Assembly (NCBI GenBank): GCA_946800325.1
Contig: OX326961.1
Span: forward strand, 11,096,215 to 11,160,214
Length of the DNA: 64,000 nucleotides
From: Luzula sylvatica
Lineage: Eukaryota; Streptophyta; Magnoliopsida; Poales; Juncaceae
Reading direction: 5' to 3'
Shown: positions 10,814 through 21,805 of the stretch, piece by piece
Numbering within the stretch: the stretch's first letter is position 1
Layout of the letters: every line of letters starts with the position of its first letter
The notes under the pieces: generated by a model
Seen by the model: only the letters and a program-made list of their open reading frames with translations
Database searches by the model: none
Told to the model about the DNA's origin: nothing
Program-made: the position numbers and the translations under genes

Positions 10814-13327
10814 ATGACATTTAAACCCTCAATCACTGAATTCTGCATCGAGGAACTCTCAAGGGTCACAACCACATTTGGTGAAATTCTGTACCATGGG
10901 CCACTGCAAAATATCTCTTATCTCGACTCACTCGAGATCCTCATCGGCACGACAGACCTCGCCATAATCCCAAAGGCAGTGTCATCTCTAGCATTTGGAG
11001 GGGGTCAAGCCATCGAGATAGAACCGCTAGGTGCAATAATGGAGCCGGTCCCTCATAACTTCGTGGCAGATCCTACTCCGGCGAACTCATTCTTTGAATC
11101 CCAACTCAACCGCATAATATTCGGATCTAACCAGAGCAAAAACTCTTCCCCCCAGGCTCCAACCCACACTACGGCGAAGAAATCTTTGGCCACACCGAAA
11201 TCCATTGAAAGCACCATTGTCAACCAGAAGGAACCGGCACCGAGCGCCACTCCCGATATTCGAAATTCGGAACCATCGTCACAGCTCAGGTTGCCAGCGG
11301 GCTCCAATTTCCACACGGTTCAGAACCTATTTCGAGCATATTCAGAAGCTAAAGCAACCCAGTCCAGAAAAAAAAAAAGATGATGCAGTTTCCATTTTAG
11401 TATCATGCCATGCAACTCCAAAAACAAAGCAAAAACAAGAAAAGACTGAAGTGGAAGCAAAGTCAGAAGGAAAGCCGAATAATACAAAGGCAATAAATGC
11501 AAAAGCAGGTATTAATGATAAAGAAATTACCACATACTCTCGGTCCACGAGCCTCTCCAAAAACCGCATCAAATTGCACTCTCAACAGCCCACGAAATCC
11601 CAGACCGATAATCAAAAGCCCACGAAACAAACTCCACATAATATAACCAAAAATCAGGTGGGCCCAAGCTCTACTGGGCCGTTTCATAACAACTCGGTCC
11701 TTAATACGCCCAATACCGAACCAAATACGAAGACCGTTTTTTTTTTTTTTTTTTTTTTTGAATTCAAACCCGTAGGTATTTTTCATTCATTAAAGTCGAA
11801 GGAATTACATAAGATAGAGATATAAAATCTCAATTAAAAACATAAATTTCATTACATAAACTAAAATTTTCCCAAAATAAATCATCTTCACAATTTGCTC
11901 CATTTTAATATGGCATTAGAAATAATGCTTGAATCCTCGATTTCTTGGAGACACCGAAGAGTAGAACAACCCTCTTAAGAATTGCGAATATTTTTCTAGA
12001 ACTATTTTGGATAAAATAGACAAAAACTAACATGAAAGAGAAAAGAGGAAGAAGAAGACATTGAAGAATAGGAAAGAAAGAGAAGCAAGGTCAAGAAGAA
12101 ATGTGAAGATAGAGAAGGCAAGAATTAGAAGAGAGGAAGAGAGGATACGAGGAAGAAAATAGGAGAAATCGATAACAAAAGTCCATACCTAAAAACCGAG
12201 CACTATAAAAAAGTGATTTTTTTCGACTACCACCGCAAGCTCCGGCCACCACGAAAATAAGACACGAGAGAGAAGAAAACGTGAAAAAAAATTACCTAGG
12301 GGGGGCGCCATCACCATCTAGAGCTTCACCCCCCCTAGATCTAGGGTTTTGCTTTCCTCTTTTTTTTCTTCTTCACAGCCGCCAGCAAGAGGATTAGGTA
12401 TTCGTATTTACTGCTTTTAATACGAAGACCGTTTTGAACCCTACTACGACGAGAAAAATTGGAGCTGTGGAAACAAGCGACGAATTGGGGCTGTCAATTC
12501 AGTCACTGCTGCCAAACAGTGGCGCTCGACAGACCGAGCTGAAAGACCAGACGGAGCAAGTAACGACGGACTCGGAGATACTGATTTCACAAGGCGATGC
12601 TGAGAATGTCCAACCAGGAAGGGGCGGTGGACAGGAAGCAATGGCAGCGAGGGGCGAGGCTGACATCGGCAAGGAGGACCGGGGCACCAGAAAGCATCTA
12701 TCGGCTGCAGAACTGGATAGGATGGATACGGCTCAGCTTCGCACAGCTTATGAAGGTAATAAAGAAATCCTCACATCTAATTCTAAATTACCTAATAAGG
12801 GAACTTTCTTTTTGAAAGAACATTCAATTAAAAATGCGGTTTTCAATAACAAATCCCTGAGAAACAAAAAGAGACCAAAAGCAGGAGATGGATCCCTAAT
12901 TACATTACCAACAAAGAAATCGAGAGGGGAAGGATTAGCTAAATCGGTCAGAAAATCTATAAGTCGGTTAAGCATCATGGATGCACTAAACAAGGAAATG
13001 CTTGACCCATGTGGACTATCCGAGGAAACTCTTATCCAAATCGAGAAATTATGCCACATAACCAATACTTCTGAACCCTGTACAATGCAAATAGAAGAAG
13101 TAGAAAATGCCATGTTATTCGAAACATCAAATCACACAACGCAAAAACAAAAATTAATAGATGAAATTAATAATGCGATTACACTTACAAGTAATTTACC
13201 CCGTTCCAATACTAACAATGATTTACATGTAGCGGCGTATGGCCCCTTGATGGAGCAAGCCGAAGCCGCTGAGGAGGCAGGGGGTGTAGAAGTGGCTCAA
13301 GAAGAGAACATGGACATCAGTGGCTAG
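10814..13327 (+). pseudogene. LINE ORF1 (nucleic-acid-binding protein), 5'-truncated, frameshifted and interrupted
   Basis: The first segment, from 10814, contains SLEILIGTTDLAIIPKAV, resembling the part of plant LINE ORF1 that follows the DUF4283 region. The frame runs into an 11-A run at 11368-11378. Past it the coding frame is one base over (segment read from 11205 onwards, with PNTKTV before the insertion). At 11741 a poly(A) retroposon splits the ORF. Removing it together with one 17-bp duplication joins TKTV directly to LNPTTTRKIGAVETS in frame. The remainder (12434-13327) is charged, low-complexity sequence with no recognised domain and ends at TAG 13325-13327. The N-terminal half of ORF1 is absent. 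Confidence 0.75.
11741..12418 (-). mobile_element. antisense poly(A) retroposon (678 bp) inside LINE ORF1
   Basis: A T-run of about 22 at the left edge marks a poly(A) tail on the minus strand. The 17-bp word AATACGAAGACCGTTTT flanks the insert at 11724-11740 and 12419-12435. On the minus strand the element begins with a G-rich leader holding a CTAGATCTAGGGGGG stretch and a near-palindromic GGCGCCCCCCCTAGG, continues as a CT-rich tract and ends in a 3'-UTR-like AT-rich tail. There is no long ORF, so it may be an internally deleted LINE (5' UTR joined to 3' UTR) or a processed noncoding transcript. Confidence 0.85.
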
Positions 13328-15014
13328 GGCATACAAATTTATGATAGATCCTCATGGCTCAATTTTTTGAGTAATATTAGGGAGCCATTAGGACTTAAAG
13401 TTACTGTCTTGTTATTTGCTTTACTTATTATGTCTTTTAAAAATTTATCCATTATGTGTTGGAATGTGAGGGGACTAGGATCGAGTGAGAAATGTAACTT
13501 AATTAAGGATCAAGTTCGTAATTCATTGAGTGATGTGATTTGTCTCCAAGAGACGAAATGGAGTAACCCATCAAAATTTAACATTCGGTTAGTGTGTTCG
13601 GCTAAATTCAAAAACGCACAATTTTTAAATGCTAATGGCACCAAAGGAGGTCTCATGACGGCATGGTCGGATAAACTCACGTTGGTAGAACACAATATAG
13701 GACAACACACCCTCTCATGTACGTTTAGCTTGGGCAACGGTGGTACATTGAGAATATGTAACACCTATGGTCCAACGGATAATGAACTAAACAAAGTGCT
13801 ATACCTAGAGGAATTAACACTTCTTATGCAATCTAACACGCCAACGATCTTACTAGGTGATTTTAATCTTATAAGAGATTTAAGAGAAACAACCGGGGAT
13901 GGGCACTCTATTACATCTATTAGGTCTTTTAATGATTTCATTGATAATGCCTCACTAACCGAAATAAACTTACAACACCGACTTTACACTTGGTCGAGTC
14001 ATAGACTCGTACCAACACTTTCGAAGTTAGATAGAGTATTTATAACCCCAACTTTGCTTACAATCCAAAACAATCTAATTCTAGAGGAACTATCAAATAC
14101 CACATCGGACCACATCCCTCTCAAACTATCGATCAAAAATAGAAAGTGAGCACCTTATCACTTTAAATTCGAGAGATATTGGCTCCGATACGAGGAATTA
14201 GGGCAAATAGTTAGCGAAGGATGGCTACAACCCGAGAGTGAGGCTAGGTCCTCGGAGGAGGAATTCATCTCACAATTTATCCGCAAATTACACTCCACAA
14301 AACAAATTCTCACGGGTTGGGCCAAAGAGAAATTTAAGACACCTAATAAGGTCGGTGAAATATGCAAAAAAGTTCTTATATCATTGGATAGAGTGGAGGA
14401 GACTAGACCTCTAAAGGAGATGGAATTCCTACTAAGAATCAAATTGAGGGAGAAGATGCGTGAAATTATAAACCTACAAGAGATTAAGTGGCAACAACGA
14501 ACCTCCGTAAATTGGCTAAAACTAGGGGATAACAATACCACTTACTTTCATGCTTATGCCTCGACTCGGCACCAAAATAACACAATCTCTAGCATAATGG
14601 GGCCGAATGGAGTTATACTCGATGAGCAAGAAATTAACACGGCATTTACTAATTTCTATAAATCTTCTCTCGGCCACCCCTCTAACAATTCCACTAAGGT
14701 TAATATATCGCACCTCTACAATCACAACTCAAACTTAGACCTATCCATCCTTGGGGCTACTTTCTTAGAAGAGGAAATCAAAGAATCACTAGATGCACTA
14801 AAAAAAGGCAAAAGTTGTGGTCCGGAGGGTTTTCCTAGCGAATTTTACCAACAATTTTGGTACCTAATTAGAGACGATATAATCCAAATGCTTTACCTCT
14901 TTTACAATAATAATCTCCACCAACAAAAAATTAACAAGTCCGTCATACAATTGCTTCCAAAAAAGGATGGGGCGACGAGCCTCGGTGATTATAGGCCAAT
15001 AAGTATAATATCCA

Positions 15015-15846
15015 CTAGGGATGTCAACGGGGCGGGTCGGGTTCGGGTAAGCCTTCCCCATACCCGAACCCGAAAATTTCGGGTATTACCCGAACCCGAA
15101 CCCAAATACCCGCGGGTAAAATTTCATACCCGAACCCGAACCCGCGGGTAAACCCGCGGGTATTACCCGTTACCCGAAATCAGTACCAATTCAGTCCCAA
15201 TTCGACGCAAAATCAGTCCCAATTCAAACTTCGTTTAAAATCAGCGCCAAATCAGTCCCAATTCGGCTAAAATCAGCCCTAATTCCCAAAAATCAGCGCC
15301 AAATCAGTCCCAATTCGGACAAAATCAGCCTTAATTCCCAAAAATCAGCGGCAGCAAATCCGATTCCATGATGAAGATGAAGATAAATCTCTAATTCCTA
15401 CAAATTCGACGCCAGAGAGAGGGATCGGGCGTGAGTGGGTCTGAACGAAAGAGTTTGTGGAGCGTAACTGACTGACTGAGAGGGATCGGACGCCAGAGAG
15501 AGAGGGATCGGGCGTGACTGACTGCGTAGGCAGGGGCGACGGGCGACGGGCGTAGCTGCGTAGGCAGGGTTGAAGTTCTTTTTCTCTCTTGAGTCTCTGG
15601 CTGCGTGCGTAGGCTGGGTATAAGTATCAAGTCATAAGAGTAATAAGAGTTCGGGTAATTTTCGGGTACGGGTTCGGGTTACCCGCGGGGCGGGTAGTAC
15701 TCCGCCCGAACCCGCCCCGAACCCGGACCGGGTATTTTATTTTCGGGTAATACCCGACCCGCGGGTATTTTTTTTCGGATAATACCCGCCCCGTTCGGGT
15801 TTTACCCGTTCGGGTTCGGATTTTCCCCGACCCATTGACATCCCTA
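15015..15846. mobile_element. 832-bp non-autonomous hAT element inside the LINE RT
   Basis: Ends are TAGGGATGTCAA and TTGACATCCCTA. The 8-bp target duplication ATATCCAC lies at 15007-15014 and 15847-15854. TIR type and duplication length fit the hAT superfamily. Subterminal regions are packed with CGGGTA/TACCCG and CCCGAACCCG words in both orientations. The centre has degenerate repeats of AATCAGTCCCAATTC-like units. No transposase is present. It shares its first ~50 bases with the 5.1-kb element at 19698-24828. Confidence 0.93.
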
Positions 15847-16081
15847 ATATCCACCCCCTTGAAATTAATTACAAAAATACTTGCCATGCGACTACAACCT
15901 TACATGCCCTTATTAATTAATCGATGTCAAGCGGCCTTCATCAAATGACGCACAATCACCGATCTTTATTTATCGGCAAGAGAAATGTTAAATGTTTACC
16001 ATAAAGCTAACATTCCGATGATAATGCTCAAGCTTGATTTCAAAAAAGCTTTCGATAACGTTTCGTGGGTCTTCCTAGAGG

Positions 16082-16324
16082 GAGTAAGGTTTCCCTGTGG
16101 CCGAACAGTGGAAGCCACTTGTGAAACCGCCTACGTGGCTTCGTTTCATTGGTCAATACAATATATTTTGCAGATAAATCCATACTTTATATAAATTAAC
16201 AGACAGGGGCTTCCGAAAAATAGGGGTTTATATGCAAAAATACATTGTATTGACCAATGAAACGAAGCCACGTAGGCGGTTTCACAAGTGGCTTCCACTG
16301 TTCGGCCACAGGGAAACCTTACTC
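16082..16324. mobile_element. 243-bp Mutator-like MITE with perfect 81-bp terminal inverted repeats
   Basis: The ends GAGTAAGGTTTCCC and GGGAAACCTTACTC extend into an 81-base inverted repeat in which I found no mismatch. The 9-bp duplication TCCTAGAGG flanks it at 16073-16081 and 16325-16333. TIR length and a 9-bp duplication fit Mutator-like MITEs. It splits the RT gene right after SWVFLE. The perfect TIRs imply a recent insertion. Confidence 0.93.
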
Positions 16325-17976
16325 TCCTAGAGGATACATTACAAGCGAGAGGGTTCCCGACGAAATGGATTAATTGGATAAAAACAATCCTAGTCACCTC
16401 TTCCTCGTCTATTAACACGAATGGTACAAGGGGACCATACTTTATTCACAAAAGGGGACTACGACAAGGCGATCCTTTATCTCCATTACTCTTCACCATT
16501 ATTGTAGATGCTTTACAACGGATGATCGGCAAGGTAAATGGGATACTTACTAACCCGATAATTTTTGCGCCATCCACCTTACAATATGCGGATGACACAT
16601 TATTTTTTATGGAAGCCGATCCTAGGAATTTAAAAATCCTAATGCATGTTATCGACCTTTTTTCCAAAGCATCGGGATTGGAGATCAATTGGACAAAGAG
16701 TGGTTACGTGCCAATCTCAATACCCGAAGAATATTACCCCAATCTCGATAATATCCTACATTGCTCTAAGGTCATCTTACCGATACAATATTTAGGTCTA
16801 CCTCTCTCTTACAAAAAACCGAAGAAAATAACTTTCCAACCATTGATCAACAAGTTGAGAAGTAAGATCAACAATTGGAAGAATCAATCATTAACACTAG
16901 GAGGTAGATTGACACTAATCAAATCAACGCTAGGGGCAATCCCTAATCTCATGATGCAAACTTATGCTCTACCAAAAGGGACGTTACACGAAATTAACCA
17001 ATTAATGCGTGCATTCTTTTGGAAGGGGGAGGAAAAAATATTAGGAGGGCATTGTTTAATCAATTGGGACCGAATATGCCTACCTCAATTACATGGGGGA
17101 TTAGGAATTATTAACCTCCAACGACAAAATCAAGCCTTCCTAATCAAATGGCTTTACAAAATAGACAATAATAACGAATCCTATTGGTCCTCCACGATAA
17201 GAGAAATTTACAACGTACACAACACGGCGGATTTGTTGGAGATATCAAATAACAACGCCTCTTACTTCATTAACGACCTCAAAAAGCTATTACCCCTTTA
17301 CAATTTACTAAAAGGTTCGCTAAATATCCTCAATCCGAACCAAGGAATACCACTACCCCAAATAACCGAAACCCAAAAATACCCCACAAACAAAGTATAC
17401 GCCGCGCTCTCACACCCGGGGAGGATTTGCGATTCGACAAAGAAAATCCTCAAAATAAAAGCCCCCAAAAAAGTTTGCATTTTCGGATGGTTGGTCCTCT
17501 ACAACCGAATCTTGACGGCAGATAACTTAATTAAGAGAGGATGGCCCCATGACCCGATGTGCTCGTTATGCGCGGGCCCAATTGAAACGGTTAACCATCT
17601 ATTTCTTCGATGCCCCTTTTCGAAAGAAGTATGGAGAAACCTCGAGCCTAGAATAACCTTCTCCTCAAATTCCATACAAGAACTTTGGTGGGTTGAACGC
17701 AAGGGTAGGGCAAAGGACGAAGTAGCAAAATGGGATACCAAGTGGCTAGCAACGATATGGACGATTTGGAGAGAGAGAAATAATCGCATCTTTCAACGAA
17801 AAGGACGAATGCACTTGCTCGTCATCTCCACGATTATAGACCTCCAAAATCAATGGCTAACATATTTGTAAATATTTAACAAACATTGTACTAGTACTTT
17901 TATACTTTAATGAAAAAGATCAGACCGAGCGCGTATCGCGCTTGCTTTTCCTTCAAAAAAAAAAACACAACAAAAC

Positions 17977-18260
17977 GATCTTAAAAAACCAAGTTATTCC
18001 TACAAATTAGAATTCAAAATCTGATCCCATTTTTTTTTTTTAAAATTAACAGTTTTGAGGAAAAACACACAAAATCAAAGAACAAAACTGCATATGTATA
18101 TAGGCGAGATAATATTTGCATCTAACACTCAATTCGGCGGAGAAGATTCTGATTGGTTAATTTCTACTTCGGTTCTTCTATTTCAGATTACTTTAGTTAG
18201 TTTCTTCGATAGAAAAAAGGAATACCTAGTTTTGGTGCTTCATTTACAAGTACCATTTAT
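17977..18260. other. spacer, no gene
   Basis: AT-rich DNA between the LINE target site and the next element. The open frame from 18055 has no recognisable domain. Confidence 0.4.
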
Positions 18261-18268
18261 GATCAACA

Positions 18269-18649
18269 GGGCCGTCCCAAGCCAATTTTTAAAAAATATT
18301 TTTTAAATCAATTATTAAGGAATACTAATATGACACATGTGATTGTGGCTTATTGGTTAAAGTTCCTATTTTTTCTATAGATTCAAATCTCGTCAGACCA
18401 ATATTTTCTTATATTTTCAATGTATTTCGAAAAAATTTAAATTTATAATTTGTAGGGATTCGAACTTGCGATCCCTCACAAAATAAATACTTGTTCTACC
18501 AATAAACCACATGATTTCTTGTGGTTTGTATTAATTTCACGGCAATTATATTTATTTTTAACTTAATATATCATCTTTTTCAAAAAATTTGGATCCCTCA
18601 AAATTTTGGATCCGAAACCCGGACTTCACGGAAATGGGCCGCCCCCCTT
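18269..18649. mobile_element. 381-bp element with GGGCCG ends and two converging tRNA-like modules
   Basis: Flanked by GATCAACA at 18261-18268 and 18650-18657. The ends are GGGCCGTCCC and GGGCCGCCCCCCTT, only partly complementary, and recall the CAGGGCCGG hAT ends at 56934. Inside, the plus strand has a pol III-like A box (TGGCTTATTGGTTAAAG) and B box (AGATTCAAATC). About 100 bp on, the minus strand has another pair (TTTATTGGTAGAAC and AGTTCGAATCC). The class is uncertain: hAT-like by duplication length, SINE-like by internal promoters. Confidence 0.6.
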
Positions 18650-18657
18650 GATCAACA

Positions 18658-19689
18658 TCAAGATTTTTCTTACCAAATTATGAAAATACCCGTAATTTAG
18701 CGGTATGGAAACCAATCCGTACAATCTTGATTTTTCTAAATATGCAAATAATTTTTTACTGTCCATATTTGGTAAAAGCTCTCACATTTTCTTGATTCTC
18801 AACACTTTTACTTAATTTAGCATATTTTGCGGGTTAATTTTTAGGCTTTGTTGAGTTATATTACAGATAAAATTGGATCTTAATTACTAAGAAACTGAAA
18901 TTCATGATCCAATATTTTTCCTAATTTGATTATTTGTTCTAATCTAAATTTATTTTTGCTTTAATTATTATTTTTTTCATTTCAATAAAGTTAGGAGAAC
19001 TACCAAAAAGCTGACACATGTACCGCTTGGGATTTTCTGTGCACAACATTTGTTGTCTTTCGTACAAAAGTAAGGTTACAGAGGGTGTACAAGGGAGTTA
19101 CACGAGTCAGAAAATCACACAAAATCAGTAGCATAGTTGGTCTTGTCTGAATCCGGTGTAGAAGGGAGTTTGTGTTAGTTCGTGCTGTAAGTCAGAAAAG
19201 AGAGGGTTGATGGCTTTTTTCACGGGCTGTACAGGATCTAACGCCACAAAATATCTTGCAGGGTATAATTCTTCTTCTGGATTATGGGCCCCTTCATGAA
19301 ACGAGTCGATTTAGATCCGTTGAAAGTTAAAGATCAATTTCTCTCTCGTGCTTCCATCAAATATCATGATATGATATATCAAATCGACCGGGAAGACGAG
19401 ATGAATCCATCTACGGTCTTGGTTCTGTGATATTCTGCGGTTTACTCTTGAAAATAACACAAAAACACATGTTAAAGTATTATGTCTCAATAATTTGGAA
19501 TTATGAATATTTGTTATACTTTAATCATATTTTAAGTGTTTAAATTATATATTTTGTGAATGAAAAAGATGCTTAAAAGTTCCCTTATCAGGCACGCAAT
19601 GCACAAATCTTCCCCGGCAAACGCAAATTCTATGACATTCTTACCGAAAATGTTAGGCATGTAATAGGACAATGGAAGGTAGCCAAAAT
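18658..19689. other. AT-rich intergenic stretch, no gene
   Basis: No coding exon, RNA gene or repeat recognised between the two elements. Confidence 0.4.
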
Positions 19690-20264
19690 ATAACGATTAG
19701 GGATGTCAACGGGGCGGGTCGGGTTCGGGTAAGCCTTCTCCATACCCGAATCCGAATCCAAAATACCCGCGGGTAAAAAGTCAAATCCAAACTCGAATCC
19801 GCGGGTAACGAATATATCCGAACCCGAACCCGTTATCCGAAAAATCACCAATACAAAATCTAAACAAATCGACACCTCCCATTAATTTTTGAATAACTGA
19901 GTCACGGGTCTGCCACGTTCCGATTAATCCAACCTTTCAAAATATCCATACATCTCGTCCGTTCAAACATAACCTAAGCCCCTAACCCTAAATTCTTCTT
20001 TTCGCCGATACCCACTTTCTGCCTCTCTCCGCAAGTACCCTCTACCCTCTCTTTCTCTCGGCCCTCTCTCTCGTCGACTGAACCCAGCAAAAGAGAGGCT
20101 TGACGACTGAAGCCAGCGAGAGCGGCTTGAAGAAGCGGCTGTCTTCCGGCTTGAAGAAGCGGCTGCCTTCCGTTGTGTTCAGCTTCCGAGAAGCTAGAAA
20201 ATCTCCCCACGAAGCAAAAGAGCCTAGGACACAGTAGGCTGAAAAGAGATGGAACAAACATTTT

Positions 20265-20945
20265 TCGCACTGAAGAGAGAGCACAAGATTGGTACTGGAG
20301 GAGGACGAGGCAACTAGTACTGGAGGAGGAGGCAAGATTGGTACTAGACGCTTCTCGCCGCCGAATATCGGGTATTTCCTGATTTCCTTTTTTCTTTTTC
20401 ATTCGGTTCTTTTAAAATTATGCTGAAAGAGTCACGAATCGTTTTCGAAACTGGTTTATTTGGTCTTCTTAAAACGATTTTTATTTGTTCTAAATTGATT
20501 CTTTTCCTCCATCTAATTAGGGCATTGAAGTAAAAAGCACTTCTTCGCAGTGAAGAGAGAGCACAAGAAACATAAAGAGCAAGAGAGGAGTGTGCGACTA
20601 CTGGTGCTGGAGGAGGCAGCTGGTACAAGAGGAGGAGGCGAGACTGGTACTAGACGCTTCTCACCGCTGAATCGGGTATTTTTCTTTTTTCGGTTCTTAT
20701 CAAATGATGCTGAAAGAGTGTATGATCTAATTAGGGCATTGAAATAAAAAGCACTTCTTCGCAGTGAAGAGAGAGCACAAGAAACGGAAAGAGCGAGAGA
20801 GGAGTGTGCGACTACTGGTGCTGGAGGAGGCCTCTGGTACTAGAGGAGGAGGCGAGACTGGTACTAGACGCTTCTCGCCGCTGAATCGGGTATTTTTCTT
20901 TTTTCCGGTTCTTTTCAAATGATGCTGAAAGAGTGTATGACTCAT
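20265..20945. repeat. ~214-bp tandem repeats in the hAT element
   Basis: Two close copies begin at GCAGTGAAGAGAGAGCAC, at 20547 and 20761, each holding GGCGAGACTGGTACTAGACG. A more diverged and shorter copy begins near 20268. The unit is GA-rich and GGAGGAGG-rich. Long open frames across it follow from repeat composition and are not called as genes. Confidence 0.85.
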
Positions 20946-21805
20946 TTACTTTAATTTTGTTCTTTCTATTTCCATTTATTAATTCTATTCAATTTATTAA
21001 TTCTATTCAATTTGGGGCCTTTTCATTTCGCAGCAACTGGACAAAGTGATAATCGAGGATGGATGGGCGACGGTAGAGACGGCAGGCAGTCGCAGCTAGC
21101 AGATTCGGAGAGGCGACAAACTGCAGTGAAAAGAGACGGCAACCCACTTCAAGTGCCTCAGATAAGCGAGGAGCTTCGGAGATGACAGAGACGACCATAG
21201 CACAACAAAAGAGGCTTGGAGAAGTGGTGAGAAGCGTCACAGGAAGAGAAGAGGATGGCCGGAGCTATGTGGGCGCTCGTTGCTGCAGTAGGCGGAGCAG
21301 GCTCGCCTCTCCTCACAATTTCATATTTATTCTTTTATAAACCCTAATATTATTTAGCTCATTCATTCATAAACAAATACTTGAGCTTCAAAGTCGTGTG
21401 CCCAAATTTTCTGCCATAAATAGGTATGCCTCAGTATGGTCTCATTAAGGCTCGTGTCAATTCACCTTTTCCAATTATTTGACTATTGGGCACTTTTCTG
21501 ACTGTGCAGCTATTGACATCAACAAGTTCAATGTATTTCACTCATTTGTTTTGTTCTTATCATTTCCGTATGGCTTTCCTTGAGGCTTTATGTCAATTCA
21601 CCTTTTCCTATTATTTTATAACTACAATACAAGTAATCACTACTTTCATTGCCAATTTTCAGCCCTACTTATAAATATATCTGAATCTATATTCAAAACT
21701 TCGTTCATCACTATCATTCCAAATCTCTTTAGAAGAAAGTACTCTTAAAACATAAAACTAGAAAAAGCATAATATTTTCCTCAAATGCAGTTCAATATTT
21801 AAAAG
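20946..21805. other. hAT interior / probable Helitron 5' region, no gene
   Basis: The Helitron that ends at 24496 must begin somewhere here, at an A|TC site, but I could not choose between several TC-rich candidates. No coding exon recognised. Confidence 0.4.

Larger units (their letters stand above)
13367..17871 (+). pseudogene. LINE ORF2 (endonuclease, reverse transcriptase, zf-RVT), interrupted
   Basis: ORF2 starts near 13367, or at the downstream ATG 13430 just before the conserved MCWNVRGLG. The apurinic-type endonuclease follows, with CLQETKW, LLGDFNLI and TSDHIPL. TGA at 14147-14149 breaks the frame, which continues unchanged (YHFKFERYW). The reverse transcriptase holds GPEGFPSEFYQQFW and DYRPISII. 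It is cut by the hAT element at 15015, resumes at 15855, has a second TGA at 15946-15948 (in AAFIK-stop-RTITDLYLS), reads LDFKKAFDNVSW, and is cut by the MITE at 16082. The last piece (16334-17871) has GLRQGDPLSPLLF, the catalytic YADD, and a C-terminal zf-RVT zinc motif with C-SLC and HLFLRCP. Apart from these breaks the frame is well preserved, which suggests moderate age. Confidence 0.92.
10804..17966 (+). mobile_element. 5'-truncated plant LINE with three nested insertions
   Basis: A non-LTR retrotransposon read on the plus strand: part of ORF1, then ORF2 (endonuclease, reverse transcriptase, zf-RVT), a short 3' UTR and an A-run at 17955-17965. The 10-bp word ACAACAAAAC occurs at 10794-10803 and again at 17967-17976, as expected for a target-site duplication. 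The 5' end begins inside ORF1 coding sequence, so the copy was 5'-truncated on insertion. Removing the three insertions (11741-12418, 15015-15846, 16082-16324) and one target duplication for each leaves an element of about 5.4 kb. Two in-frame TGA codons and one homopolymer frameshift make it inactive. Confidence 0.92.

Noticed and set aside
18269..18649. Functional tRNA genes
   Set aside because: Box-like words are present but no full cloverleaf could be drawn; they look like SINE-type relics.
20042..20945. Several open frames on both strands (up to 142 aa)
   Set aside because: They run through the GA-rich 214-bp tandem repeat and its flank in the hAT element; no family resemblance.
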